From: Variovorax sp. V213
GTDB taxonomy: Bacteria; Pseudomonadota; Gammaproteobacteria; Burkholderiales; Burkholderiaceae_C
Length of the DNA stretch: 64,000 nt
Direction of reading: 5' to 3'
Assembly: GCF_041154455.1 (NCBI RefSeq)
Contig: NZ_AP028664.1
Location: 248,001-312,000, forward strand
Position 1 is the first letter of the stretch, and every line of letters starts with the position of its first letter. The translations under genes were made by a program, and so were the position numbers. Below, in pieces: positions 1 to 8,757 of the stretch. Under the pieces are notes generated by a model. It did no database searches, was not told the origin of the DNA, and saw nothing but the letters and a program-made list of their open reading frames with translations.

Positions 1-1672
1 AGATCACGATGATCTCTGTCCACTCGAGCGGCCAGCCGAGGATGAAGATGATCGCCTGCGACAGCAGCAGGAACTGCAGCGGGCTGAGGTTCATGCCCAG
101 CACCCATTGCTCGATGATGCGCTGGCCGCCCAGCAACGCGAACACCGCCGAGAACAGCGCCGAGCCCACGAACAGCCAGCAGACCATCGAGGTGGTCTTG
201 AGCGTGAGGAACACGGCCTCCTTGGTCTTCTTGAAGTTCAGCGTGCCGGCCTGCCACGCCATCAGGAAGGCGCCGGCCGCGCCCACCGCAGCAGATTCGG
301 TGGCGGTCGTGATGCCGAACAGGATCACGCCCAGCACCACCAGCGTGAGCGTGGCGAGCGGCATCACCGACGACACCAGCATGCGCAGGATCTCGAACTG
401 CTCCGCATCCATGCGCCAGTAGTACCAGGCCAGCAGCACGAGCGTGAAGAGGCCGGCCACCAGGAAGCCCGTGTAGAAGGCTTCGGGCACTGCGGCGGTC
501 TTCGGCGCATCGACCGCTTCGCCGAGCTGTTGCAGGCCGCCCTCGGCAGCCGTCGAGGCCGAGGAAGCGGCTTCGCTGCCGGGTGGTTCCTCGACGCCGC
601 CGGGCGGCTCCTGCAGGCCGCCTTCCGATGCGGCCTCTTTCGGCTCTTCCGAAGCGGGCGGTTCGGCCAGCCCGGTGCTGGAAGAGGAAGAGGACGAGGC
701 ATCGGGCAGCGCCGCAGCCGTTCCCGCGGCCTTCTGCGTTGCCTGCTGCTCCGCCACCGGCGCGTTGTTGTCCTTCTGCGAGTAGATCGCCACGTACCAC
801 CAGACCGAACCCAGCGTCACGGCCGCGAGCGCCAGCGGCACCAGCGCGCTCAGCAGGCTGCGCAGCAGCATCCACCAGGTGATGCGCACGCCCTTGGCCG
901 CGCCGCGCAGCGCCCGCGCCGGCGACACCACGGCCGCGGCGAGCGCGGGCAGCATGCGCGGCGAATAGCTGGCCGCGATGTGCGCGACCCAGGGCGAGAT
1001 CGGCGCGCGCTGCTTGTCTGCCGGCAGCTTGGGCGCGACCTTTGGTTGCAGCACGGCCCAGCCGATCACGTAGACCAGATAGAGAAAGGCGAGGAAGAAA
1101 CCGGGAAACATCGCCGCCGCATACAGCTTCACCACCGACTGCCCGGCCACGGCCGCGTACACGATGATCATCACCGAGGGCGGAATCAGGATGCCGAGCG
1201 TGCCGCCCGCCGTGATCACGCCGGCTGCGAGGCGCGTGTCGTAGCCGGCGTTGAGCATCGGCCGCATCGCGATCACGCCCATCAGCACCACCACCGCGCC
1301 GACCAGGCCGCTCGCGATGCCCCAGAAGGTGCAGACGATCAGCGTCGTCACCGCGAGCGACCCCGGCACGCGGCGGAAGGCGAGCTGCACGCTGTGGAAC
1401 ATCTTGTCGACCAGCGCGCCGCGCTCCATCACATAGCCCATCAGCACGAACAGCGGGATGGACAGCAGCGTCTCGTTGGTCATGGCACCGAAGGCGCGCT
1501 GCACCATCAGGTCGAAGATCTTGTTGTCGAGCCAGGGTGCGGCGGGGTCGTAGAAGGCGATGAAGCCGAAGAACATGCCCAGCCCCATCAGCGTGAACGC
1601 CGTGGGAAAGCCGAGCATGATCACGACCACGATCAGGCCGAGCATCGAGAGGCCGAGTGCGGGGTCGCTCAT
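1..1672 (-). CDS. TRAP transporter large permease (DctM-type), 3' end outside window
   Basis: Membrane subunit that moves the substrate, driven by an ion gradient, in a tripartite TRAP uptake system. The reading frame is open from the ATG at 1672 to the window edge, giving at least 557 residues rich in hydrophobic helices. The N-terminal part (GFPTAFTLMG, then NETLLSIPLFVLMGYVMERG, and later GGTLGILIPPSVMIIVY) is typical of DctM. The start overlaps the expected dctQ stop as ATGA. Oddity: about residues 297-392 form a hydrophilic Ser/Glu/Pro-rich stretch that interrupts the helices, after which membrane segments resume. The substrate cannot be told from sequence; dctQ and dctP lie directly upstream in the same operon. 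Confidence 0.9.
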   Translation of the reverse strand, partial: MSDPALGLSMLGLIVVVIMLGFPTAFTLMGLGMFFGFIAFYDPAAPWLDNKIFDLMVQRAFGAMTNETLLSIPLFVLMGYVMERGALVDKMFHSVQLAFRRVPGSLAVTTLIVCTFWGIASGLVGAVVVLMGVIAMRPMLNAGYDTRLAAGVITAGGTLGILIPPSVMIIVYAAVAGQSVVKLYAAAMFPGFFLAFLYLVYVIGWAVLQPKVAPKLPADKQRAPISPWVAHIAASYSPRMLPALAAAVVSPARALRGAAKGVRITWWMLLRSLLSALVPLALAAVTLGSVWWYVAIYSQKDNNAPVAEQQATQKAAGTAAALPDASSSSSSSTGLAEPPASEEPKEAASEGGLQEPPGGVEEPPGSEAASSASTAAEGGLQQLGEAVDAPKTAAVPEAFYTGFLVAGLFTLVLLAWYYWRMDAEQFEILRMLVSSVMPLATLTLVVLGVILFGITTATESAAVGAAGAFLMAWQAGTLNFKKTKEAVFLTLKTTSMVCWLFVGSALFSAVFALLGGQRIIEQWVLGMNLSPLQFLLLSQAIIFILGWPLEWTEIIVI

Positions 1673-2336
1673 GTGGAACCCCCCGTGCTGTCGCTCTTAC
1701 GCTGCTGCGCGGCCTGCTCGATGCCTTGGCCCGCTCGATCACCTCGCGCTTGTCGGCCTCGTCGACGTAGCTGCTGCCGGCGAGTTGGTCGCCGACCACG
1801 TCCATTTCTTCCGCATCCTTCAGGCGCGGCGTCCATGCACCGGTCTTCAGGCACAGCACGCAGCGCACCATCTCTGCAATGCCCTGCAGAAGCAGCACGG
1901 CGCCGGCCACCGGGATGACGAACTTGAAGGGATAGAGGGGGATCGGGTCGGCATTGAAGGTCTGCTCGTGCATCGCGAGCGAATCGCCGAAGTAGGTCCA
2001 GCCCGACCAGGTGAGCGCCACCACGCCGGGCAGGAAGAAGAGCGCGAATAGCACGAGGTCGAGCGCGGCCTGCGTGCGCGGCTTCATGCTGCCGTAGAGG
2101 AAGTCGCCGCGCACATGGCCTGCCTGCGAGAGCGTGTAGGCGCCGCCCATCATGAAGAGCGTGCCGTAGAGCATGTTGTTGGCGTCGAAGATCCAGGCGG
2201 TGGGCGCGTTGAGCGCGTAGCGCTTGAAGACCTCGCCGCACACCAGCAGCATCAGCGCCACGATGAGCCACGAGAAGGTCTTGCCGACGATCATGCTGAA
2301 CCGGTCGACGGTGTGGAGGAAGCGTTGAATGTTCAT
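1669..2336 (-). CDS. TRAP transporter small permease (DctQ-type), apparent frameshift near 3' end
   Basis: Small membrane subunit of the TRAP system, about 222 residues. The start is the ATG at 2336 (MNIQRFLHTVDRFSMIVGKT), followed by four hydrophobic segments, with FDANNMLYGTLFMMGGAYTL typical of DctQ. The frame is clean until about 1725. There the reading leaves the frame that would give a C-terminus of GIEQAAQQRKSDSTGGST and a stop at 1669-1671 overlapping dctM as ATGA. One extra base in the run at about 1723-1726 would restore it; as written, the frame runs on into dctM out of frame. The span length, 668 nt, is one short of a multiple of three. It may be a sequencing error or a real 3' frameshift that leaves the membrane core intact. 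Confidence 0.85.
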
Positions 2337-2360
2337 GGCGTGATGGACAAGACCCGTTCG

Positions 2361-2453
2361 TGGAACACTGTGGAACCGGCTCCGCCGGGCCACAGGTGTT
2401 ACCCCCTGGACGGGGGCTGGCGAAGCGACACGAAGTGCGCGCAGACTGGGGGG
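2361..2453 (-). repeat. two-hairpin intergenic repeat, copy 1
   Basis: About 93 bp lying between dctP and dctQ and touching the dctP stop codon. On the minus strand it starts with a C-run and contains a box CACTTCGTGTCGC, then a CCCCC/GGGGG stem with loop tggac, then a CCGGC/GCCGG stem with loop tcc. It is closely similar to elements at 7818, 45568 and 51705. Confidence 0.8.
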
Positions 2454-3563
2454 TTAGCCCTTCTTTTTGCCGAAGTAGTGGGCGTAGGCCATCTTGAAGT
2501 CGACCGCGTAGTCGTTCTGCCACTGCAGCGCGCGCTCGGCGAACACGCGCTGCGACTCCAGCACCTTCTTGAAGAGCGGGTTCTCCTCGGACTTCTTCGC
2601 CACGGTCTTGTCCCAGGCCGCGAGCTGCGCGCGCAGCACCGCGTCGGGCGTCTTGTAGAACTTGATGCCGGCCTTCTTCATGTCGGCATAGTCCTGCGAG
2701 TTGCGCTGCACCGCCTTCCAGCTCATGTCGGCGCTCGCGGCCTGCACGGCGTAGTCGATGATCGAGCGCAGTTCCTGCGACAGGGCGCTGTACTTGGCCT
2801 TGTTGAACAGCACCTCGAACTGCTCGCCCGACTGGTGGAAGCTCTGCAGCATGCAGTTCTTCACCACGTCGGGGAAGCCGAGGGTGCGGTCGCTCGATGC
2901 GTTGTTGAACTCGGCCGCGTCGATCAGCCCGCGGTCGAGTGCGGGCACGATCTCGCTGCCGGGCAGCGGATTCACGGCCGTGCCCATCTCGGTGAACATG
3001 TCGACCGCCAGCCCGACGGTGCGGAACTTGAGCCCCTTCATGTCCTCGACCTTGGCCACCGGCTTCTTGAACCAGCCCAGCGGCTGGGTGGGCATCGGGC
3101 CGTAGAGGTACGACACCACCTCCATGTTCAGGCTCTTGTAGATCTCCTCAAGCAGCGCCTTGCCGCCGCCGTAGCTGTGCCAGGCCAGCACCGTGTTGGC
3201 GTCCATGCCGAAGCCCGGGCCCGAACCCCACAGCGCGAGCGCTGAATTCTTGCCGTAGTGGTAGGCCACCACGCCGTGGCCGCCGTCGAGCGTGCCCTTG
3301 TTCACCGCTTCGAGCAGTTGGAACGCCGGCACTACCGCGCCAGAGGGCAGCACCTCGATCTTGAGGCGCCCGCCGGCCATGTCATTGACCTTCTTGGCGA
3401 AGTCGTTGGCGTACTCGTGGAAGATGTCCTTGGCTGGCCAGGTGCTCTGGAAGCGCAGCGAGGTGGTCTGGGCCATGCTGACCATCGGCGCCGACATGGC
3501 GCCCGCGGCCACGGCCGCACCCTTGAGCAGGTTGCGGCGGCGGGGCGATTTGTTGTCTGTCAT
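2454..3563 (-). CDS. TRAP transporter substrate-binding protein (DctP-type)
   Basis: Periplasmic binding protein that delivers the substrate to the DctQM permease. It has 369 residues from the ATG at 3563, chosen because GGAGAGAG lies about 7 nt upstream; an in-frame ATG five codons earlier has no such site. The N-terminus SPRRRNLLKG followed by an alanine-rich stretch ending SMA-Q is a twin-arginine signal peptide. The mature part shows DctP hallmarks: SLRFQSTWPAKDIFHEYANDFA, KVEDMKGLKFRTVG and a central GTLDGGHGVVAYHYGKN. This is the family often assigned to mannonate-, haloacid- or keto-acid-type substrates, but the ligand here is unknown. It is first in the operon, divergent from the rhodanese gene. 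Confidence 0.92.
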   Translation of the reverse strand: MTDNKSPRRRNLLKGAAVAAGAMSAPMVSMAQTTSLRFQSTWPAKDIFHEYANDFAKKVNDMAGGRLKIEVLPSGAVVPAFQLLEAVNKGTLDGGHGVVAYHYGKNSALALWGSGPGFGMDANTVLAWHSYGGGKALLEEIYKSLNMEVVSYLYGPMPTQPLGWFKKPVAKVEDMKGLKFRTVGLAVDMFTEMGTAVNPLPGSEIVPALDRGLIDAAEFNNASSDRTLGFPDVVKNCMLQSFHQSGEQFEVLFNKAKYSALSQELRSIIDYAVQAASADMSWKAVQRNSQDYADMKKAGIKFYKTPDAVLRAQLAAWDKTVAKKSEENPLFKKVLESQRVFAERALQWQNDYAVDFKMAYAHYFGKKKG

Positions 3564-3762
3564 GTTGTCTCTCTCCATACAAGTTCTGATGACGAAGAAA
3601 CCCTGCCCGCCTTTGTGGCGTTATGTTCAGCAGGCCCATCCGCATCTTTGGCGCGCCGGAATATGCGACAAACAGGGTTTTCACGAACTGGTGAAAAATT
3701 CCACTATCCGGGGGCCGGGGATGCCGAAGCAGTAACCCTATGAATAGGAAGGACGCAGAGAG

Positions 3763-4173
3763 ATGACTGAACCCGTTGGGGAAAAAGGCTACGCCGGCGA
3801 CGTGACGCCCGAGCAGGCGGCGCTGTGGATGGCGAGCGGCGAGGCCGTGGTGGTCGACATACGCAGCGACGCCGAGCGCGAATGGGTCGGCTACATACCC
3901 GGCGCCGTGGCGGTGCCCTGGAAGCAGTGGCCGGGCATGGTGCCCAATCCCGCCTTCGACGACGGCATCCGTGCCGCGGGCGAGGGCAAGAAGAAGCTGG
4001 TGCTGCTGTGCCGCAGCGGCGTGCGTTCCATTGCCGCCGCGAAGCGCGCCACCGAACTGGGCCTGGAGGCCTACAACATCCTGGAGGGCTTCGAGGGCAA
4101 CGCCGACGAACAGGGGCACCGCGGCACGATCGGCGGCTGGCGCAAGCGGGGGTTGCCCTGGAAGCAGAACTGA
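3763..4173 (+). CDS. rhodanese-like domain protein
   Basis: Single-domain rhodanese of 136 residues, a sulfur-transfer fold. The active-site loop CRSGVRS carries the catalytic Cys83, and VVVDIRSDAEREWVGYIPGAVAVPW is the usual preceding CH2A-like segment. No signal peptide, so probably cytoplasmic. AGGAAGG and AGAGAG lie upstream of the ATG. The gene is divergent from dctP with about 200 bp between them and is followed at once by a strong intrinsic terminator. The physiological sulfur donor and acceptor are not evident; many such proteins serve persulfide or thiosulfate detoxification. Confidence 0.9.
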   Translation: MTEPVGEKGYAGDVTPEQAALWMASGEAVVVDIRSDAEREWVGYIPGAVAVPWKQWPGMVPNPAFDDGIRAAGEGKKKLVLLCRSGVRSIAAAKRATELGLEAYNILEGFEGNADEQGHRGTIGGWRKRGLPWKQN

Positions 4174-4176
4174 AAT

Positions 4177-4211
4177 GAAAAACGCCCGCCGGAGCGCGGC
4201 GGGCGTTTTTT
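4177..4211. terminator. intrinsic terminator, bidirectional, between rhodanese and kbp-like gene
   Basis: A 10-bp stem AACGCCCGCC/GGCGGGCGTT with a 7-nt loop is flanked by an A-run on one side and a T-run on the other, so it can end both convergent transcripts. Confidence 0.9.
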
Positions 4212-4227
4212 CATGGGTTCGGGACGG

Positions 4228-4689
4228 TCAAGGCGCCGGAATGCGCAGCTTCTGGCCCGGGTAGATCTTGTCCGGATGGCTCAGCATCGGCTTGTTCGCC
4301 TCGAAGATCGCGTTGTACTTGTTGGGGTCGCCGTAGTATTTCTTCGAAATGGCCGAGAGCGTGTCGCCCTTCACCACGTCGTGGTACTGGGCGGGCGGCG
4401 CGGCCGGGGCGACCAGCTTGTTGTCGACGCTCGTCACGTTGGCCACGTTGCCGGCGGCGAGCGCGGCTTTTTCGCTGGCCTCCTGCGAGGGCGCCTGGCC
4501 GGCCAGGGTCACCAGCCCGCTGCTGGCGGTGTAGGTCACCTGGAGGCCCGTGAGCCCGAGATTCTGCGTCTCGATGTAGGTCTTGATGGCCGCCGCAGCC
4601 TTGGTGTTCGCGTCCGGCTCGGCCGCCTGGGCCGACGATCCGCCGAACAGTTTTTCACCGGCTTCCTTGATGAAACTGAGCAATCCCAT
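4228..4689 (-). CDS. kbp: BON and LysM domain protein, Kbp (YgaU)-like potassium-binding protein
   Basis: Cytoplasmic protein of 153 residues that closely resembles E. coli Kbp/YgaU, a potassium-binding protein with an N-terminal BON domain and a C-terminal LysM domain. The start MGLLSFIKEAGEKLFGG matches the family's N-terminus and has AGGAG just upstream; the longer frame further 5' is not needed. The LysM part is YHDVVKGDTLSAISKKYYG to EANKPMLSHPDKIYPGQKLR. No signal peptide, which fits Kbp rather than a cell-wall LysM protein. It is divergent from coaX and convergent with the rhodanese gene. Confidence 0.9.
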   Translation of the reverse strand: MGLLSFIKEAGEKLFGGSSAQAAEPDANTKAAAAIKTYIETQNLGLTGLQVTYTASSGLVTLAGQAPSQEASEKAALAAGNVANVTSVDNKLVAPAAPPAQYHDVVKGDTLSAISKKYYGDPNKYNAIFEANKPMLSHPDKIYPGQKLRIPAP

Positions 4690-4823
4690 GGTGATCTCCT
4701 TGTGCCGTGGTGGATGGAACTGGCGAATGTAGCGGCGGAACGGTGTGCGCCGGCGTAGGCCCGCGCCGCGTGTGTCAACGACGTGCCAGCATGAATGCCG
4801 ACAAAGTCGCAATAATCCCGCGC

Positions 4824-5600
4824 ATGGCATCCCCCTTCCTCGCGATCGACATCGGCAATACCCGCCTCAAATGGGCTCTCTACGATGCCGCGCATCCGGG
4901 GGCGGCGCTGCAGGCGCATGGGGCCGAGTTTCTGGACCACATCGAACGGCTGGCCGATGGCCCCTGGGCCGACCTGCCCGCGCCCGGCTCCATGCTCGGG
5001 TGCGTGGTGGCCGGCGACGCGGTGCGCCGCCGCGCCGAGGAGCAGATCGTCGAGCGCTTCGATTGCGCGCCGCGCTGGGTGGTGTCGAGCGCGGCCGAAG
5101 CCGGGATCGTCAACGGCTACGACCATCCGACGCGGCTGGGCGCCGACCGCTGGGTGGCAATGATCGGCGCGCGCCACCGCATGCTGGAGGCGGGGCCGGC
5201 GCGGCCGATGGTGGTGGTGATGATCGGCACGGCCGTCACGGTCGAGGCCATCGACGCCGGTGGCAAGTTCCTGGGCGGTTTGATCCTGCCGGGCCACGGC
5301 ATCATGCTGCGCGCGCTCGAATCGGGTACGGCCGGGCTGCACGTGCCCACCGGCGAGGTGCGCGAATTTCCCACCAACACCAGCGACGCCCTGACCAGCG
5401 GCGGCACCTACGCCATTGCCGGCGCCGTCGAGCGCATGGTGCAGCACGTGCGCTCGCATTGCGGCGCCGAGCCCGCCTGCTATATGACCGGCGGCGCGGG
5501 CTGGAAGATGGCGCCCGTCATGAACGGCGACTTCGAACTCGTCGAAAGCCTGATCATGGACGGCCTGCTGGTGATTGCCCGCGAGCGCGCCGCGGGCTGA
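4824..5600 (+). CDS. coaX: type III pantothenate kinase
   Basis: Catalyses ATP-dependent phosphorylation of pantothenate, the first step of coenzyme A synthesis. It has 258 residues. Phosphate-binding DIGNTRLKWAL at residues 9-19, LGADRWVAMIGARH, the IGTAVTVEAID segment and FLGGLILPGHGIMLRALESG are the hallmark motifs of the CoaX (ASKHA) type. The start is the ATG at 4824, because the family begins directly with the first beta strand; an in-frame ATG at 4791 is an alternative. The often-seen birA neighbour is absent here. Confidence 0.93.
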   Translation: MASPFLAIDIGNTRLKWALYDAAHPGAALQAHGAEFLDHIERLADGPWADLPAPGSMLGCVVAGDAVRRRAEEQIVERFDCAPRWVVSSAAEAGIVNGYDHPTRLGADRWVAMIGARHRMLEAGPARPMVVVMIGTAVTVEAIDAGGKFLGGLILPGHGIMLRALESGTAGLHVPTGEVREFPTNTSDALTSGGTYAIAGAVERMVQHVRSHCGAEPACYMTGGAGWKMAPVMNGDFELVESLIMDGLLVIARERAAG

Positions 5601-5612
5601 GCCCTCAAGAAC

Positions 5613-6938
5613 TCAAGGGCGCATGAGCGCTTCGGCCACGGCCTGGAACGCGGGCAGCGTGAGCGGGTCGTTCCCCGCATTGGCCGCCACCGGGTGCGCG
5701 GCGTAGCGCACGATCACCATCTCGGCCTTCGGATCGACGTAGATGCTTTGCCCGTGGATGCCGCGCGCCATGTAGGCGCCGTGCGGGTTGTTCGTGACCC
5801 ACCACATGTTGCGGTACGACCAGCCCGGCAGCAGAGCGTAGCCCGCCTTGGCGAACTTGGCCGGGTCGCCGCCGCGCGCGATGTCTTCGACCACCGCCTT
5901 GGGAATGGCCTGCTGCCCGTTGGGCGCGCGGCCGCCGTTGCGCATGGTTTCGCCGAAGCGCGCAATGTCGCGCAGCACGGTGTTGAGCCCGCCGCCGCCC
6001 GACTCGGTGCCGATGCGGTCGACCATGAAGTAGGCGTCCTGCTCGGCGCCGATGCGGCGCCAGATCTTTTCGCTCAGCAGGTCGGCGAGCGACTGGTTGC
6101 TGGCGCGGCGCAGGATCCAGGCGAGCACCTCGGCGTTCACCGTCTTGTAGGCAAAGGCGGCGTCGTGCGCGCCTTCCTTCTTCAGCGTGGCGAGAAATTC
6201 GTAGAACGACTTCGGGCCCGCGTAGTTCGGGCCCTGCACCAGCATGCCCCCGGCACGCGCGTAGTCCCAGATCTCGGCTTTCGGGTCGGCGTAGTTCTCC
6301 GAGTAGTACACGCCGATGGTCATGTCCATCACCTGGCGCACCGTGGCATCGCCGTAGGCGGTGTCCTTGAGTTCGGGCAGGTAGCGGGTGACCGGCGCCG
6401 ACGGATCGAGCTTGCCTTCGTCCGCGAGGATGGCCGCCAGCGTGCCCACGAAGGACTTGGTGACCGACATCGCGATGTGCGGCCGCTCGGGCGACAGCGC
6501 GCCGAAGTACTTCTCGTAGACCACGCGGCCGCGATGCAGCACCAGGATGCCGTCGGTGTAGGTACGCGGGAGCATCTGGGCGAAGGTCACCGCTTCTTCG
6601 CTGCCCAGGGGCTTGAAGGTGACGGACTCGATGTCGTTGCGTGGCGCCGCCGGCAAAGGGCTGGCTGCGCCGCTGCCGCGCCAGACGTTGGCGGTGGGCA
6701 CGGTTTCGCGCACATGCGAGAAGCTCCAGCGCGTGCGCGGAAACACGCCGCCGGCCGGGTTGTCGAAGGTGATCAGCCTGTCGGGCGGGGGCGGAAAGCC
6801 CTTCATCCAGCCCAGGGCCTCGACCGACGTGGCCGCGGGGTCGGGGGGCGCGGCGGGCGGGGACGTCTGGGCGTTGGAAGTGTTCACGGCAAGGAGTGTG
6901 AAGGCGGCGGCAAGCGCCGTGCGTTTGAAAAAGGACAT
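5613..6938 (-). CDS. secreted serine hydrolase of the beta-lactamase (class C) fold
   Basis: 441-residue protein with a clear signal peptide (MSFFKRTALAAAFTLLAVNTSNA). The nucleophile motif is SVTK (Ser158, Lys161), and the family's ARFGETMRNGG and GHGQ-like GIHGQSIYVDPKAEMVIVR segments follow. This is the beta-lactamase/DD-peptidase/esterase superfamily, closest in layout to 6-aminohexanoate-dimer-hydrolase-like and EstB-like enzymes. The natural substrate is not predictable and beta-lactam resistance should not be assumed. The start at 6938 was chosen for the signal peptide; an in-frame ATG at 6974 would overlap the ech stop as ATGA, so translation may be coupled. Confidence 0.85.
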   Translation of the reverse strand: MSFFKRTALAAAFTLLAVNTSNAQTSPPAAPPDPAATSVEALGWMKGFPPPPDRLITFDNPAGGVFPRTRWSFSHVRETVPTANVWRGSGAASPLPAAPRNDIESVTFKPLGSEEAVTFAQMLPRTYTDGILVLHRGRVVYEKYFGALSPERPHIAMSVTKSFVGTLAAILADEGKLDPSAPVTRYLPELKDTAYGDATVRQVMDMTIGVYYSENYADPKAEIWDYARAGGMLVQGPNYAGPKSFYEFLATLKKEGAHDAAFAYKTVNAEVLAWILRRASNQSLADLLSEKIWRRIGAEQDAYFMVDRIGTESGGGGLNTVLRDIARFGETMRNGGRAPNGQQAIPKAVVEDIARGGDPAKFAKAGYALLPGWSYRNMWWVTNNPHGAYMARGIHGQSIYVDPKAEMVIVRYAAHPVAANAGNDPLTLPAFQAVAEALMRP

Positions 6939-6970
6939 GGGCAGCGGCGCTCCGGTGGAATTCACCGCCA

Positions 6971-7789
6971 TCAACGGCCGCTGAAGCGAGCGGGCCGGCG
7001 TTCGACGAAGGAACGCACGCCTTCGGCTGCGTCTTCGCTATTCGACAGGCGCTTTTGCGTCTCGATGAACTCCGAAACCGCCGCGAGCGGGCCCTGTTCC
7101 ACGGCCTTGATCACGTTGAGCCGGGTGGCGACCACCGCCAGCGGCGCCTGCGCCGCGATGCGCTGCGCAATGGCCAGCGCCGCGTCGAGCTCCTGCCCGG
7201 CCGGCACGACCTTCTGCACGAAGTTGAGGCGATAGGCCTCGGCGCTGTCGAACTCGTCGGCGGTGAGCAGGTGCAGCATCGCGTTGCCCACGCCCGCGCG
7301 CTCGGCCATGCGCAGCGTGGCACCGCCCGTGGCCATGATGCCGCGCTGCACTTCCATCTGCGAGAAGCGGCAGTTGTCGGCCGCCACCACGATGTCGGCG
7401 CCGAGCATCAGCTCGATGCCGACGGTGAAGCAGATGCCCTTCACCGCCACCACCATCGGCTTGGTGCGGCGGCGGTAGTCGGGCAGGCCGAAGTCGTGCG
7501 GCTCCACCAGCCCCGCCGGAATGGCCTTCTCGCCGCGCTTCATGTACTCGGTGACCGCCGGCAGGTCGAGCCCGGCCGTGAAATGGTCGCCGAAGGCATG
7601 CAGCACGCCCACGCGCAGGTCCGGGTCGTCGTCGAGCCGGGTGTAGGCCTCGGCCAGCTGCTTGAACATCGGCGGTGTCCAGCCGTTGCGTTTGGCGGGG
7701 CGGTTGATGCCGATCAGCAGCACGTGGTCGATCACCTGGGTGTCGATGCAGCCCTCGAGCGGCGGTGTGGTTGGCGTCGTCGTCGTCAT
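6971..7789 (-). CDS. enoyl-CoA hydratase/isomerase family protein
   Basis: Crotonase-fold protein of 272 residues. Its segments HVLLIGINRPAKRNGW, HFTAGLDL (oxyanion-hole loop) and KGICFTVGIELMLGADIVVA are typical. It probably hydrates or isomerises a 2-enoyl-CoA in beta-oxidation or degradation of a carboxylic acid. It lies downstream of the 3-hydroxyacyl-CoA dehydrogenase gene, so the two may act in consecutive steps; the copy-2 intergenic repeat fills the gap between them. The start at 7789 has GGAGACAG upstream. The exact chain-length preference is unknown. Confidence 0.88.
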   Translation of the reverse strand: MTTTTPTTPPLEGCIDTQVIDHVLLIGINRPAKRNGWTPPMFKQLAEAYTRLDDDPDLRVGVLHAFGDHFTAGLDLPAVTEYMKRGEKAIPAGLVEPHDFGLPDYRRRTKPMVVAVKGICFTVGIELMLGADIVVAADNCRFSQMEVQRGIMATGGATLRMAERAGVGNAMLHLLTADEFDSAEAYRLNFVQKVVPAGQELDAALAIAQRIAAQAPLAVVATRLNVIKAVEQGPLAAVSEFIETQKRLSNSEDAAEGVRSFVERRPARFSGR

Positions 7790-7817
7790 GTCTGTCTCCT
7801 GTCTTTTTCTCTCGTCG

Positions 7818-7908
7818 TGGAACACCGCGGAACCGGCTTTGCCGGGCCGCTGGTGTTGCCCCCTGGAAGGGGGTGGGCGCTGCCACACGAAGTGGGCAAG
7901 CCTGGGGG
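7818..7908 (-). repeat. two-hairpin intergenic repeat, copy 2
   Basis: Same layout as copy 1. It starts next to the stop codon of the dehydrogenase gene, with CCCCC/GGGGG stem (loop tggaa) and CCGGC/GCCGG stem (loop ttt), and lies in the gap before the enoyl-CoA hydratase gene. Confidence 0.8.
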
Positions 7909-8757
7909 TCAGTACGTATACACGCCGCGTCCGGTCTTGCGGCCCAGCTGGCCGGCCGCGACCATTTCCTTCAGCAGCGGGCAGGGGCGGTACTTGGAAT
8001 CGCCGAACTGCTCGAGGTACACCTCCATCACGGCCAGGCATACGTCCAGGCCGATCATGTCGGCCAGCGCCAGCGGGCCGATGGGCTGGTTGCAGCCGAG
8101 CTTCATGCCGGCATCGATGTCCTCGGCCGTGGCAATGCCTTCGGCCAGCACGAAGAAGGCCTCGTTGATCATCGGCACCAGGATGCGGTTGACCACGAAG
8201 CCCGGCGCGTTCTTCACCGTGATGGGCGATTTGCCGAGCTTCTCGGCCAGCGCCTTGACGGCGTCGTGCGTGGCGTCGCTCGTGAGGTAGCCGCGGATCA
8301 GCTCCACCAGCGCCATCATCGGCACGGGGTTGAAAAAGTGCATGCCGATGAAGCGGTCGGCGCGCGAGGTGGCGGCCGCGAGCTGGGTGATCGAGATCGA
8401 GGAGGTGTTCGAGGCAATGATCACCTCGGGCGCCAGCAGCTCGTCGATCTGCTTCAGGATCTTGAGCTTGAGCGCATGGTTCTCGGTGGCGGCCTCGATC
8501 ACCAGCTGCGCGCTCTTCAGGTCGTCGTAGTTCGTCGAGCCCTTGATCAGCGCGAGCGCCGCGGTCTTCTGCTCGGCTGTGAGCTTCTCTTTCTTGATCA
8601 GCCGGTCGAGGCTGCCCGAGACGGTGGCCAGGCCCTTGTCGACGGCCGCCTGGGCGATGTCCACCATCACCACGTTGACGCCGGCCACCGCGCAGGCCTG
8701 CGCAATGCCGTTGCCCATCGTTCCGGCGCCGATGATGCCGACAGTCTGGATCGTCAT
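7909..8757 (-). CDS. 3-hydroxybutyryl-CoA dehydrogenase (short 3-hydroxyacyl-CoA dehydrogenase)
   Basis: 282-residue NAD(P)-dependent enzyme that interconverts 3-hydroxyacyl-CoA and 3-ketoacyl-CoA. The N-terminal Rossmann loop is GIIGAGTMGNGIAQ. The catalytic His and partner are in RFIGMHFFNPVPMMALVE, Asn in the following helix is in PGFVVNRILVPMINEA, and the C-terminal domain ends GRKTGRGVYTY. The size equals the stand-alone Hbd/PaaH type rather than FadB. The start at 8757 has AAGGAG 7-8 nt upstream. It precedes the enoyl-CoA hydratase gene on the same strand and is divergent from purT. Confidence 0.93.
   Translation of the reverse strand: MTIQTVGIIGAGTMGNGIAQACAVAGVNVVMVDIAQAAVDKGLATVSGSLDRLIKKEKLTAEQKTAALALIKGSTNYDDLKSAQLVIEAATENHALKLKILKQIDELLAPEVIIASNTSSISITQLAAATSRADRFIGMHFFNPVPMMALVELIRGYLTSDATHDAVKALAEKLGKSPITVKNAPGFVVNRILVPMINEAFFVLAEGIATAEDIDAGMKLGCNQPIGPLALADMIGLDVCLAVMEVYLEQFGDSKYRPCPLLKEMVAAGQLGRKTGRGVYTY

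Noticed and set aside
107..1918. Long plus-strand open frame of about 600 codons
   Set aside because: It is antisense to dctM and dctQ, is full of Arg/His/Gln runs and has no family resemblance; a GC-skewed shadow of the real genes.
5613..6938. Antibiotic-resistance beta-lactamase
   Set aside because: The SxxK motif and fold match the wide esterase/DD-peptidase superfamily; resistance cannot be inferred from it.
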